From NCBI GenBank assembly GCA_910589415.1, contig OU342631.1, positions 15,624,001 to 15,688,000 of the forward strand: a stretch of 64,000 nucleotides of DNA. Reading direction: 5' to 3'. Every line of letters starts with the position of its first letter. Position 1 is the stretch's first letter. Positions 11,521 to 22,990 of this stretch are shown one piece after another. The notes beneath the pieces were generated by a model. The model worked only from the letters and a program-made list of their open reading frames with translations, made no database searches and was not told the origin of the DNA. The stretch comes from Malachius bipustulatus. Its lineage: Eukaryota; Arthropoda; Insecta; Coleoptera; Melyridae. Made by a program: the position numbers and the translations under genes.

Positions 11521-14195
11521 TATTTTCAAATTACGATCCTGTAACCGAGCATCAGATTCTTCCAAGTGCTAAAAAAGTCTTCTACGTACTAAGAGCATCA
11601 AATTGATATCAACAGCATTCAAATATATTTTTTTATTTTTTAAGCGTTTTTTTGCCTTTCTGTCTGAAAATGTGCCAGGATTATTGAACAATTTATAATT
11701 TTTATTCAATTACATTAATTCTATGAGTATCCATGGTATCTAAAGCAATATCGCCATATCGCGTTCCAGTGGAAAGTCGAATAATCTCCGGAATGTTAAA
11801 ATGAACGAATAAATGTCTTTTCACGAGGAGGAAAATAAAAATGTATTAGTTTGTTGAGTCGTAGAGCTTTATTATTCTTTTGAAAGTGCTTAGCTCTCAA
11901 CTTCTCTCTCTTAGCGGGAAAGCAGTGTGCGCAAACAAGGAGAAATAAAAGTCGGGATATTTTGTGGTGTTTACGTCCAACCGAGCAACCCAAATCTAAT
12001 TAGAATAACTAACCTTACAAGAGCGACTTGTCCTCTTAACTTTACGTAGGACGATTCCCTGTACTCGTAAAACCTCTTTAATTTATAGGTAAAATGGCGT
12101 CTTTCACTTATACCGTCGCATTACGGCACATTGTAAAGGATTCTTCTGGTATAGGATAAACGACAGTATACTTTGTATGTCCTTTCAGTGATAAGTTTAA
12201 GGAATTAACGCGCCTCGAAAAGACTAATTACTCCTCGAGACTAATTCTATTCCTTAACAAACACAAGCAGATTTAAATATTATTATTTCGTGAAACGAAG
12301 TAATATTATTAGCGTTATTAACTAGGTGATGTTGAAGAGTGGAAATAAAGGGTTACGCCGCTTATCAAATTAAACTTTGGAATCCTAAATTTACTTTATG
12401 AAATTCAGATTTCGTTAGGCAAAAGTAAATTTATATTTTGAGTAAACTTGGAACATTTAAAAGCCATTAGTGACACAACTGCCGGAATGATACTTACATT
12501 TTCCGTCTTTAAACAAATCCTTCAAAGTGAAAGTCGAAGTGAGACTTTCGGCGCGGGAGAGGAACGGATAAGATGTATACATCCCCGTATATATCAGATA
12601 TAATTTGAATATTGGAGTGACATAAAATACCACTGCTTACATTCATATCCCCTGAAGTTTCCGAAAGAGCCTCTCCCATATAAATTGTTTTCCCGGAGAA
12701 TTTTAAAGCGCTTCTTCAATCCTGATTTATGAAAGTTTGCGACGCGGACAAAGTGCAACGGGGTACATTTTCCGTTTGAGGTTCTCTGAGCAAAGATGCA
12801 TTGCTTTTACATGTTTTATATATTGAACAGGTTTATCCAAAGTGTATCCAATGTAGAGTTCCAAGTTCTAAGTGTGTATTTGCGCGTGGCTGTCCCCCGA
12901 GGCAGCCCTGTTCGCTGATAATGCCACTAACTTCAGCTGGAGTTCTGGATTTTTGTTGTTCTTTTCGATTTAAAAAGGTATGTTCGAAGTTGGGGGACCG
13001 GTATGTGACTAGACTAGCCATTCTATTTTAGTTACTCCTTGTGTCTTTCTTTTATTTAACTTTTCTTTTCCTTCGTCGGCCGCACAACATAATACCTACC
13101 GTTTAATTTCATAATGTGCAAGTTTAGAAAATACACGGAACTTTAACATTCAGAAACTTCAGCGGCGAATAAACCCGGATTAGAGCTCCATTTGGAACGA
13201 TGGAAATTGGTCCTGGCGAGCGAAATTCATCTGCAACTACATTAAATAGGACAGGTGATAGCATTTTGTCCTTGAAAATTGCCTTATGCCTGCCATGACC
13301 AATAACCTCCGGGAGAAGGAATTGTGTGGGACGCTATTACATATTAATGTCCCGAAAGAACCGGGTCGGACTTTCCTTCTTTACTGCCGTAGCAAAAACA
13401 TCATGTTTGATAAAATGTAGGGGCACTGCAATAAATTCTGGAACATCACATAAAACCCTGTGGTACTACTTGATCTTTATAAAGTAATAAAAGCCAACGT
13501 GTGTTCAATATATATTAGGAAAGTCGTAAAAGGCCTAAGGCTGATTCACGACCTGGAAGTTAATAGGGAATGCGATATGAACATTTAGGACTCTATCATA
13601 ATAATGCGAGGGAAGAAAGTAACAACTCATGGCATGAGTCTTACTAAAGTTTCCTGGTTTATCGATTTATATTCAAAATTTTATATAATACTTTCTGATG
13701 CTGGCTCTTCAGCTTTCATCAAAACAATATAATCTCATAATTTTCATATGGAACATGCATTGTCAATTTTGTTTTAAAGCATAATTACATAAGTTGTAAA
13801 GTATCTACAGTTACAGTTAATTAACGTCTCATGTGCATTGTTCATGCATAGAATTGCCTCTACCTAGCATTTATTTAATTATTTTTGGGCTACATAATCG
13901 GGCCCTAACGTATTGGTTTTGCACTGCTTTCAGGAGCAGTTCTACAGCAAAAATAGAGCTGAAAACTTATTTTTTAAATACACTGGCTCCAGAGAGATTA
14001 GGAGGTACTTACCGGACACTCTTTATAGTATACCTACTGAAGCAATTATTGCATAACCAAAATGTAAGTAGCGTCAGCCAATTTTAATTTATTTATTTGT
14101 TTTGCAGACTTTTACAGACGTAGCTCAGTTTTATTGCCATTATTCCTGAAAATTCAAACTACGCGATCGCGGCTGCGCATAAAAATTATTATTAC
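11521..14195. other. No gene seen
   Basis: AT-rich, without recognised repeats or coding similarity. The opposing open frames at 12801-13031 (plus, 76 codons) and 12833-13021 (minus, 62 codons) overlap each other and show no domain. Confidence 0.55.
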
Positions 14196-14410
14196 AAGAT
14201 AACGGTAGAGCCGGTGGTGGCTTCGCTGCCTCTGACTGAGTTCGATTCCCAGTCTCGCTCAGGTTGTTTGCGTGTCGTCTATTTTACTATTTTATTGGCT
14301 TACTTGAAGCTGGGTATATGAGCAAGTTCTCGCAGCCCATAATTATTACTGAAGTGGAGTGGAGATGAAGGTAATAGCACCTTTGAATGAAGTTAAATGT
14401 AAACAATAAA
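14196..14410 (+). mobile_element. Probable tRNA-derived SINE
   Basis: A polymerase III-like A box (GGTAGAGCCGGTGG, 14204-14217) is followed 20 bases later by a B box (GAGTTCGATTCCC, 14238-14250), a usual tRNA-head spacing. The tail (gaagctgggtatatgagc, then ggagtggagatgaagg) is not tRNA. It does not fold as a full tRNA, so a SINE is the better reading. Ends and target duplication were not resolved. Confidence 0.5.
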
Positions 14411-14669
14411 TCTGAGGTGATGGAAACCAGCTGACGATCTGTTGATTCTTCAGTGATGCGGTTATATGAACCCTTCTATTCAAAAGTGAAATGGGGCTTC
14501 AGTGTCTCGAATAATATGAGGCTTTCGCATACGCCTACTACTGTACTGTATAGAATATGTCGACTGGCGACACGTATCATTCCGAACGTGATCGGGAATG
14601 TTGGTCTAGAACGAAAAAGAGCAGTATTTCGAGACCTATTGTGTCCTATCTCCCCAGGTGTGGACTCAT

Positions 14670-15309
14670 ATTAATCCCACTCTCTCGAAGTCCGTTTCCT
14701 TGAGAAACTTGAGGATTTTGATAGGATCAAGGTCAGATAGATCCCCTGCCTCTAGCTGCCTACCTTTCTTGCTTTGAGATCTAACGCGTTCCAGTTTAGT
14801 ACAAGCTGTCTCGTCTTTCTTCCTACAAAATCTGCAGACGCCGTACTCTTCTACGCTTAACTTTCTCAGGTGTTCCTTGAGCTTACGATCTCCCGTCAGT
14901 GTTCTTAGACGTTCCTTACTGAGGCAACCTCTCTCGCTTGAAGTTCTTGAGGTCCTAGGCTTGTCTCAACCCTGAGAGGTTCCTCTAATAGATTTCTCTA
15001 AATTTTTCTTATTCCTATCGAAGTTCTGCTTTGAAGAATGGGTTTTTGAAGCCTCAAAATTGTCAACGAGTGGGTTATTTCCGTCAATTCCAGTATCACC
15101 TGGTATCCATTTGAAGTGAATTTTGTTTTTCTTGCCTAATTCGTTGAGTTTTTCTATGCACTCACAAGCCATTTTTGAGCTGATGGCCGATAAGCTCAGC
15201 GTATTTTTGGTTTCTTGACTTAATCCTTGACTATTTTATCTATCTCCGTAGTTTCTGTCTAGGTTTATTTGGACATATACTTCTATTGGTGTAATTTCGT
15301 TTGAAGTAT
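14670..15309 (-). pseudogene. LINE ORF2 C-terminal part (RNase H end and Cys/His tail)
   Basis: Minus-strand frame with ISSKMACECIEKLNELGKK and then KIHFKWIPGDTGIDGN, the last RNase H blocks; the usual GHTG is GDTG here, and the following NERAD-type block is lost. The tail reads VCRFCRKKDETA (about 14815-14855), a C-x2-C start, then LDPIKILKFLKETDFER near 14690-14740, matching LDPLQILKFLRETELER in the copy at 33.6 kb. Several frameshifts and stops. This is the 3' half of the ORF split by the solo LTR. Confidence 0.75.
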
Positions 15310-15809
15310 TGTCGCGCGTAGGGCGTGACGTAGCTGTTTATTTTGAATGTAGGGGGGTAAATGGGAACACAGAGTACAAAATCATTCAATTTATTTAACT
15401 TAAAAAATAATACAATTACCTCCCGCTCGGGGGGTCCCTACTGATTTATTATAAATCCGTACAGTACTATGACAATTGTTATGATTTCTAAAAGGGGCAG
15501 TACACAACACTGAGTGTCCTGGAATGTTAGCACCTAGTTCCCTCCTGAGATGACTTCAACAATATAAATAAAATGGTACTTACATCAACATTCTTATTCT
15601 CAGGGTAACTTGTGCTCGTTCGCCGGCTTGTCCGGAGTGGAGACCAGATGACCCAATTCTCAGTTTTGGGCGGGCTGATTTACGTAGGTCCAAAAGGCAA
15701 AGGCACAACACACCAACTTAACTCACCCCTTTCGCGAGCTTCGCGTACCCCTGGATCCGACTACTACGGAGTCCCCCCGGGTCAGAACTCCCCTAGTGCC
15801 CTCTTGACA
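15310..15809 (-). mobile_element. Solo LTR (500 bp) of an LTR retrotransposon
   Basis: The insertion begins TGTC and ends GACA on either strand, the canonical TG...CA form, and has a 4-bp target duplication GTAT at 15306-15309 and 15810-15813. Removing it together with one duplication restores continuity of the RNase H LINE (compare atacttcaagcgg in the 32.9-kb copy). It has no coding part, so it is what remains after recombination between two LTRs. A 4-bp duplication fits Gypsy-type elements. Minus orientation is preferred because AATAAA-like signals follow a GC-rich start on that strand, but this is weak. Confidence 0.85.
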
Positions 15810-15813
15810 GTAT

Positions 15814-16673
15814 GGTTGGGGATGTTCCCGTGAGTTTTTAGTTCTTGGTGCGTTACCTAGTGATTCCTCCCCGGTTCCCCCGACGGTTTTGGAGTCGTCT
15901 GCGTACCAATTAATTGTACCTTCTTTGAGAGTAAAATTGGATGGTTGTAAAGTTGTTCCATTCCTCAGAGTGTGAATTTCTTATTAACTGTCTTTTGGCA
16001 ATGTCTATAGCTTCTCGCAGCCTCACTTTGGTCCCAGTTCTTGATATTATAAGAAGAGAGCGTCTCCGGCTCTTCTCTCTATCACCAAATGTGGCGGGGT
16101 CGGATCCAAGATTACTTCAGCACTTGGATAAGTTCTCATTGCTCCTGTGGCAGCCCCGTGTTCTGCACACCATGACTATGGTTGTGGATTTACTTACTGT
16201 TTTATTCAAGTGCTAGTTCCACAGTAGTTTTTCCTATTATTGTTACTCCTAGAAATTTAACTTCTTCCTTCCATTGTAAATCAATTCCACGTGGATGGTC
16301 TTGATTTCTGAAGGCTTGATACTAATTTATTGTGAATGGTACAGGTGTTGTTTTTGTAGGATTGATGTTTAGTTTACTGGCAGCATTTCAGGATTATTGT
16401 CTCCCTCTCTGTATAATATCACAGAGTGTTCCTTCAAGCTTGTCCTTGGCTATTCTGACGATGTCATCATCATACCCAATGGATTTCGTCAGTTACCAGA
16501 CTCCACTGAAGGGGGATAACACTCCTTCTCGTTGACATTCCTTAGTTGTATTTATCTGAGTGGTGTTCTTGCCTACATTGGTTTCAACTATTCTCGTAGA
16601 TGAAATGTACTTAATCCATTTGGATATTGTGATGTTGACTCCTCTTCCAGCTAACGCTTTCTTGACAGCATCG
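15814..16673 (-). pseudogene. LINE ORF2 part: RT palm to start of RNase H
   Basis: Minus-strand pieces: EGVLSPLQWSLV (RT motif B, about 16505-16540), then GYDDDIVRIA (16447-16476), the catalytic YADD box with Ala changed to Asp, then KLNINPTKTTPVPFT (about 16345-16400). After a gap, GAMRTYPSAEVILDPTP-like sequence (about 16070-16170) and WYADDSKTVGGTG (15873-15910), the first RNase H block, where the usual YTDGS has become YADDS. Many stops and deletions. Confidence 0.72.
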
Positions 16674-16897
16674 TGTTAAGAGAGTACCTACTGCTCGAAA
16701 AAAGTAGTAGTAGGGTAGAAGTTTGGCCGCTATTGGAGGAGGATCAGTTATCTGTTGAAGAGTTAGAGACAGAGATCAGTTAGAGTAAGATAAGAGGAAA
16801 AGTAAAGAAGAAGAAGAGTAGTTTGGAATGTGAATATGAAGTGAGACAGTTTAGCTAGAGGAGTGCAAGTTTAATTTCATTAATTTTTCCAGTAACA
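16674..16897. mobile_element. Candidate LTR (224 bp), TGTTA...TAACA
   Basis: Begins TGTTAAGAG and ends CCAGTAACA, giving 5-bp inverted ends of LTR type, and abuts the broken 5' side of the minus-strand LINE. I see no target duplication, so it may be one LTR of a degraded element whose interior lies at 16898-17120. A 67-codon minus-strand frame there has no recognisable domain. Confidence 0.35.
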
Positions 16898-18840
16898 ATT
16901 TTTCAATACAGTCTTAGCACAAAAAAATCATAACTGATTCCTTTTTTAACGCATTCACTATCATAATCACTAAACAACCTTTCTCTTGTCCTTCACTCTG
17001 CTCTTTACCTTGTGGATTTTCACTTCCAATCTGAACTGCTTTTAGTGTGTTCCAATCGTAAACTAACTTGGAGCTAGTGTCACTGGACATGGATTCTAGA
17101 CAGTTCTCGATGGACATTTCACTGGGGTTGTAACGCAGCTACGCAATTTCGAAAATGCGCAGAAGTATTCTGGCTGATACAGAATTAGTAGAATGTGAGA
17201 TTGCTCTCATGTCAGCTATTAGCTGGCTCATAATAATTGTAGAGAAGATAAACCAAAACAAATACAATCAAGAATATTTCGCCAGTGTTTCTTTGTCATA
17301 ATATAAACAAAGACCAAAAATTTAATTCCGTCCAATTATTTATGACCACGTTGATTTTAATTCATGTTTATTCAGCTGAGATACGCTTTCTGTTCTTTTA
17401 TTTTTATGTATTTAGCGAACAAAATTGGCAGACTTGTTTCTCAGAAATGATCCTGTAATGTTTCTATGAATTTCAAGCAAATCGGGCTACTTTCCAGTAA
17501 CTGGTAATAAATTGAATACTGCAAGAAAATCATATCGCTTCCTACGCTGAAGTTTTTAATTTTTGGTTTGAACCCAACCAACTGTACTGTTCAGTTAGGA
17601 TGGCTTTCTCGAATTGTCTTCTTAAAAATCTTTTATTAACTAATTTCTGGTAAAAAAAGGAGTCAGATATTTTTTGGAGCATTTTGAGTTAAATGTTTTA
17701 AGCAAACTAACTACTCAGATAATGGAAATACGATATCTAACCATCTTTTTTAAACAATGAAAAAGACGATTTTAAACAATACTGAAGAAATTGATCTTGA
17801 CTTCTTTTATGGTCCATCAATATTTATTTTCTAAGCCTTTTGGAATGTAAGTGTTCAGAGAAAAAAGATTGTAAGTCCGTGTCTTTTGCGCACAGGCAGG
17901 TATTTCAAATTTCTTATTGCAAAATATACGAATAAATTACAATAACAATTTTTGTTACGGTTTCATTATTGCACATTAATTTGCAAATGCAATTTAACAA
18001 AGTGTTAAGGACATATCTAAATTGGAGTGTCTTGTGGGATTAGACGCGCAATATACGTGCATGCATGTAGAATTTGCATGATTCAATTGAGCAAAAAGAA
18101 AGATCAGTTTCAAGCAATAACTCTTTACTGATCGAATCTGAGCTGAGCTTGGAATGCATAAATCTCGGTGTAAGCATGTGTCAGATACTCCCAGATGGCA
18201 GTGAAGATTAGGCAGGTATGCTCAGTCGAGGAGGAATAAGAATAATGGATACAGAGCGGGGATATAAGCAGCTGTAATATCGCATGAAAAATCTGCAGTG
18301 TTTGTCGCAATGGAGTCAAATGGCGTGTGTAAGGTGCCTTGCAATTCTGCGACAGTCACATGATCACTTGAAGGACCTGGCTAATGTCATCGCAAGGTGC
18401 CTGATTGTGTGCACTGCGCTGCATTTATCTTGGGAAAGAATGTCATGCACTCAGGGTTCAAATAATTTAGCAAAGGCGCGAACATAAATCAAAAGGAACG
18501 TTCAACGGGCTCCAACCTTCGTGCGAAATTGACACTCTAATGTCGTCATATTTCAGTTCGAGTATTTGGATTGCTTATTGTAAAAACTGTTAATTTTAGA
18601 GCGTCTGAAAATTCAGTGAAAAACCGCTCCCTGGTGGGAAGTTGTTTCAGCTTCCCGTATTTCCAATAATTCAAGTTACTGGATGCATTTTACGAAATCA
18701 AACTGATACGGGAAATATTTTATCGCTGACTAGATCGTAGGTACTTGAGAGGAAAATAAAGTTCAGGACGTGTAACTTTTCAAATGAGTCCTGCATGAAT
18801 GCGTTCTGTTGGAGACCGTGCTGAGTTAATAATCATTATA
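16898..18840. other. No gene seen
   Basis: AT-rich. May begin with the interior of the element whose LTR is proposed at 16674-16897. The frames at 18125-18319 (minus) and 18284-18487 (plus) are not similar to anything I recognise. Confidence 0.5.
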
Positions 18841-19260
18841 CAGGGTGTTCCAGTTTGTATGTTCATAACTTCGGCAAAAGGTAGAATCCCTAAAAAGAAT
18901 TGTACTTTTTGCTATAAAGTTTTGTTCTAAAACACTTTATTTTTGTGAGACAGGGAACTTACAAGCCTGTCTGGCCTTAACAATATTTCTAGTCATCCTT
19001 GGATTCGTTTCAAGTTTTGAACAGTTTTTCTTCTGCCAAAATAATTTTTTATATTATATAACTTTTATTCCCTGTTTTTTTAAACCAAAATTGAGGTATA
19101 GTTTACATGGGTTATAATTGGAAACAGCTCTATCATTGCTTAACACGTTTGTCGTGTGTGATGTCACCATAATTTACATTTACATTTCATGTGTGCATAT
19201 GTATTAAGCAAAGACAGAACTGTTTCAATTCATGGTCTACCGCAGCGGTTGATTTGTATT
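18841..19260. repeat. One-ended TA-CAGGGTGTTCCAG sequence and small inverted repeat
   Basis: TA precedes CAGGGTGTTCCAG at 18841, the same start as the palindromic elements elsewhere, but no matching right end was found within several kilobases. Downstream, an imperfect inverted pair of about 28 bases (aattggaaacagctct near 19117 and its partner near 19212-19240) encloses about 70 bases. Probably truncated element debris. Confidence 0.4.
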
Positions 19261-20256
19261 GGTTTGGCATCAGAGCTGTTCCAGTTCGAATTACTTGACT
19301 GAAATGCCATATTAATAATTCAATAAATATTGTATCTTATTTACCTGCATCAGGTACTCGCTACAATATTATCGCGTTTTCTGGTTGTCAACCAAAAATC
19401 AAAATAAACCAATAATTCACAAATTGATGTTTCATTCTAAGAGCTATGAGAGTGGTGACTGCATGGTGAGTGATAGAATGAGAAATCGATTATAAGCCAA
19501 CTCATTCCAGCGACGTATTTAGTATTTTCGGGAGGCGATACAATGATAGATCTGGTGTTATTAATGTGTCCAGGTCCTTTAGCTAAAACACAAGTTGATT
19601 GAGAGTAATTTGCAGAGAATGGAGAACGAAGGGGACAATTGGGCGTTGTTTACACGGAGGGCTGTAACTGACACGTGCGTTTAGGGCGATCCCACATCCA
19701 GTGCTGCCACTCGCCCTATAAGAGGAACTAGTTCTCTCTAACTTTCATTCGAATTACACGGAACGCTGATCTCGATAAATCCTCCTGAATTGATGGGCGT
19801 CATTTTCCTCAAATATAGAAATTTAATCGCTCTATCTTGATATCGTGTTTATCGAAACAATTCCTTAAATTTATGTTCATGATTTATTGAAAGTTACGTA
19901 CAAGTTGAAAGTTAAATCAATTCCAAGACATGAATTATCGAACGTTCTGAACGTACCGAGCGAAGTTCCAGTCGGCATGAAATTCAGTTCTTCAGTTCAC
20001 TTCACGCGTCTTTATCGCGTTGAATGGGAGGAGATTGCTCCAAAAAGATGAATTTTGGAAGAAATTTTTTTTTAATCATTTTGTAGATCTGGAAATTTCA
20101 TTTTTCTTGTTGCGGATTTAGTCCAGTCCACGAATGATCCAAAAGTACGTATCCGATTCCCTCGGAAACTTGTTCAGGGTTCTCAGGGTGATAACATTTA
20201 TACCAAATGTCCTGACGTCTGGGTGGTAAGCCGCGGGAGGGAAGGAGAGGGAGGGA
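19261..20256. other. No gene seen
   Basis: No repeat partner or coding signal recognised. A GC-richer stretch is at 19630-19750. Confidence 0.5.
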
Positions 20257-20645
20257 TTTTCGGTTATATCTCAGAAACAGTGCGTGGTACGGAATAATAT
20301 TCTTATAATAAATAAAATCTCGTAAAATTGTCTAAAACTTTTATTCTACACGTGACTTTCGAATTCGCAACCGTTTCTGAGTTACACGCTCCACAACAGT
20401 AGATATTTTCTAAAAAATCATTTTACCTCATAATTTTCCTGAAACATTTTGGTGTTTCCGGTTATATCTCAGAAACGGTGCGTCATAGAGGAAAATTTCC
20501 TTACAATAAATAAAAGCTCGTAAGATTGTCTGAAAATTTTATTGTTACGTGACTTTCGAGTTCCCAACCATTTCTGAGTGACACGCTCCACAATAGTAGA
20601 TATTTTCTAAAAACTCATTTTACCTCAAACATTTTGACTAACATA
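20257..20645. repeat. Tandem pair of ~198-bp units
   Basis: cggttatatctcagaaac occurs at 20261 and 20459. Both units continue with matching blocks (aataaataaaa, tgactttcgag/aattc, cacgctccacaa, gtagatattttctaaaaa). The second is diverged from the first and slightly shorter. Non-coding. Confidence 0.85.
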
Positions 20646-20939
20646 ACATCAGACTTTAATAATCTTCCAACAAGATAAAAATCACAAATACCTACGTGGC
20701 TAGAAACATACCTAGACCGACCGTTCAAAATTGAAAATGAATGAAGACATGATTGGCGAAATAAAAATATTCTTTTATTCAACAACACATTAATCGAATA
20801 TCCTTGGACAGTAGTCAACGGTGATGAAATGAGAAAGAAAATCTTAAGTAAATTGCTTAAGAATAGGACACGGTAGATGTAATTTAATGTTACACAAATT
20901 GAATTTTATAACAAGCGCTTTCTATGTTTGCGAATATCC

Positions 20940-21130
20940 TGCAGAATCGACGCAGAATAGACTGGTTACAGAATCTGAAACTGAAAAGGATGCTGTAAAG
21001 TGATTGGAAAACTTCAAACCAATCTAAACAAGATGGTGTGTATCTTACAAAGCAAATGCTTCACCGTAATGTCAACATCGCATCATTTTGTGCTGCAGAT
21101 TCTTCTTTTCTCCATGATTCTCTTCAATTT
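20940..21130 (+). mobile_element. LINE 3' fragment (same family as 60510-62600)
   Basis: The stretch including atggtgtgtatct, then agcaaatgcttcaccgtaatg, matches the end of the ORF and the 3' UTR of the plus-strand LINE at 62340-62520. It begins near the codons for the LINE C-terminus and is a heavily 5'-truncated copy. Confidence 0.65.
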
Positions 21131-21132
21131 TT

Positions 21133-21507
21133 ATGATGACTCAGCCAGACATGGAAATGTCACTTTCGCGACAATTCCAGTTACATGACAGGAATGTTAC
21201 ATTGCCGGCCAGTATGACAGTTCTACTAAATACCAGAAAGATTCCGCATTCTACGCATGATCGAGATGGCGTGGACTATCTGACATTTCTAGACTCCACG
21301 ACCAACGAGTATAAGAAGAGCTGTCGGTGCTCTAGTCGAGTTAGTCGTATCTTGAATGTGAAAGCTGAATTATCACAGAGTAAGGAAGACAGTATAGTCT
21401 GTTGTAGCCAGTGGTGGTATTTAGTGAATTGTGACTCAGTGAAGTATAGACAAGCAGCGTATTACTTGTGTAATATACATATGTATAGAAATAAGATAAA
21501 CAGCTGA
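21133..21507 (+). other. Open frame of 124 codons, function unknown
   Basis: The longest non-repeat ATG frame of the window, beginning MMTQPDMEMSLSRQ. It has no recognisable domain, signal peptide or membrane segment. It starts right after a LINE 3' fragment and stops just before the palindromic element at 21519, so it sits in mobile-element debris. The sequence could instead be part of a non-coding terminal repeat. I do not regard it as a demonstrated gene. Confidence 0.15.
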
Positions 21508-21518
21508 TTAGCCACTAT

Positions 21519-22840
21519 AATAGTGGCGTCTATGAGTCGGAAAAAAAACGAAATTTCCGATTTTTTTCAGACGCAACGAAACCACTTTCCCCCCCTGTTT
21601 TCGAGGGTTCTGAACACGATGGCGTAGGGAAAATTTCTTTTTTTGGGTTGCGTTCACCAACCCAATGGGTCGGAAAAAAACGGATGCATTGTATCTAATA
21701 TATTACAAAGCAAATGCTTCACCATGATGTCAACATCGCATCATAATATCCTACAGACCGTTCTTTTCCCCATGATCGACGAAACTATGATATTATGTAA
21801 TTTATTAAACTAAACAACCTGTCAATTATTCAATCTGCGATTTGTAATTTCAAACGAATATATACATATATACAACGACCCGTCATCCTACCCCCACACC
21901 CTTGGCCAAGAACCACCATCCAAGGGGGCTGAAAATGTCTTTTTTCTTATAATCCTGAATATTTCTGCGTTTCTCCGTTTAGATGATGCTAAACACAATG
22001 GTAACCACCTTATTACACCTCTACCACCCGTTTTCATCCCCCCAAATCGAGGAAACACCCTCCAAGGGGTTTAAAATGTGTTTTTTATTAATTGGGCAAC
22101 CTGCCGCATACCCCAATCCCCCATTCAAGGGTGTTGAACACGATGGTCACTACCTTAGACCTCTACCATCCCCCTAAATTGACAAAATCACCCTCCAAGG
22201 GGGTTGAATATTTTTTTTAAGATTAACAATGTTTTATTAAACGTTTGCCTTGTTTTATCAGCATCAAACTACCCTAGTTAAAAACATAATTCAAAACTGT
22301 AACCCTATTAAAAAACACATGATATAATATGATAGGTTCTTGTGTATTCAAATTAGTATTTCCCGACGTAAGAGTAACAGAAACGTTGTCTCCATATGTT
22401 TTCCAATAGAATAGAACTCTCTTAGAGGGTGATTTTTCAATTTAGGGGGGTGGTAGAGGTCTAAGGTAGTGACCATCGTGTTTAGCACCCTTGAAAACGG
22501 GGGGATGCGGCAGGTTGCCAGATTAATAAAAAAACACATTTTCAACCCCCTTGGAGGGTGGTTCTTGGCCAAGGGGATGGGCGTAGGGTGACGGGCAGTT
22601 GTCATTAGATACAAGGCATCTCCAGAAGCGAGTTGCATGCGTTTTTTTCGACCCGAGGGCATTAGAAGGGAGATTTTAAAAACAGGGGGGTGATTTTTGG
22701 CCAATAGGGGGTGAACGCAGCCCGAAAAAGAAATTTTCCCTACGCCATCGTGTTCAGCACACTCGAAAACGGGGGGAAGAAGTGGTTTCGTTGCGTCTGA
22801 AAAAATTCGGGTGTTTTCCGACTCATAGATGCCACTATAA
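21519..22840. mobile_element. Palindromic element, 1.3 kb, with LINE fragment inside left arm
   Basis: The left end (tagtggcgtctatgagtcgg) mirrors the right end (ccgactcatagatgccacta), followed in both arms by gacgcaacgaaaccactt and gaacacgatggcgtagggaaa-type blocks. Inner blocks (caccctccaagggggttga and variants) also occur in both orientations. The arms disagree at about 21693-21879, where a LINE 3' end is inserted in the left arm only. Non-coding; the 118-codon minus frame at 22348-22704 is an arm of the repeat. Confidence 0.85.
21693..21879 (+). mobile_element. LINE 3' fragment inserted in the palindrome
   Basis: Matches the 3' UTR of the plus-strand LINE at 62.4-62.6 kb (agcaaatgcttcaccatgat, then aaccgttcttttcccca-like sequence) and ends cgaatatatacatatat, like that LINE's 3' end. 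The right arm of the host palindrome lacks it and shows the pre-insertion sequence ttgtatctaatgacaac. Confidence 0.75.
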
Positions 22841-22914
22841 GTTATATTGGTGTTGGAGATTAGAGACTTTTGGAGATTTTAATATTGATTTTAATAAGTG
22901 TGAGGCCCGTAACA

Positions 22915-22990
22915 ATATAAACTAAACAAGCAGTTAATTAACGAATCTGCAATTTGTTATTTCAATCGAATATATTCATATACATATAAT
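22915..22990 (+). mobile_element. Very short LINE 3'-end copy
   Basis: About 70 bases (aactaaacaagcagttaatt to atattcatatacatata) match 21808-21880 with scattered differences. It is only the extreme 3' end of the same LINE family, just outside the palindrome. Confidence 0.65.

Larger units (their letters stand above)
14670..16673 (-). mobile_element. Decayed RNase H-bearing LINE, minus strand, split by a solo LTR
   Basis: Read on the minus strand from 16673 to 14670: RT palm, thumb, RNase H, then a C-terminal Cys/His-rich region. It is related at DNA level to the element at 32290-33950. The two halves (16673-15810 and 15309-14670) rejoin exactly when the LTR at 15310-15809 is removed. The 5' side stops at the candidate LTR at 16674-16897. 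Confidence 0.8.

Noticed and set aside
14200..14260. Functional tRNA gene at the second A/B box pair
   Set aside because: The acceptor and anticodon stems do not form convincingly; a SINE fits better.
21133..21507. 124-codon plus frame as a host gene
   Set aside because: No domain, placed between LINE debris and a palindrome, and of a length that chance gives in 64 kb.
22348..22704. 118-codon minus frame as a gene
   Set aside because: It is the right arm of the 1.3-kb palindrome; the left arm has the mirror sequence with interruptions.
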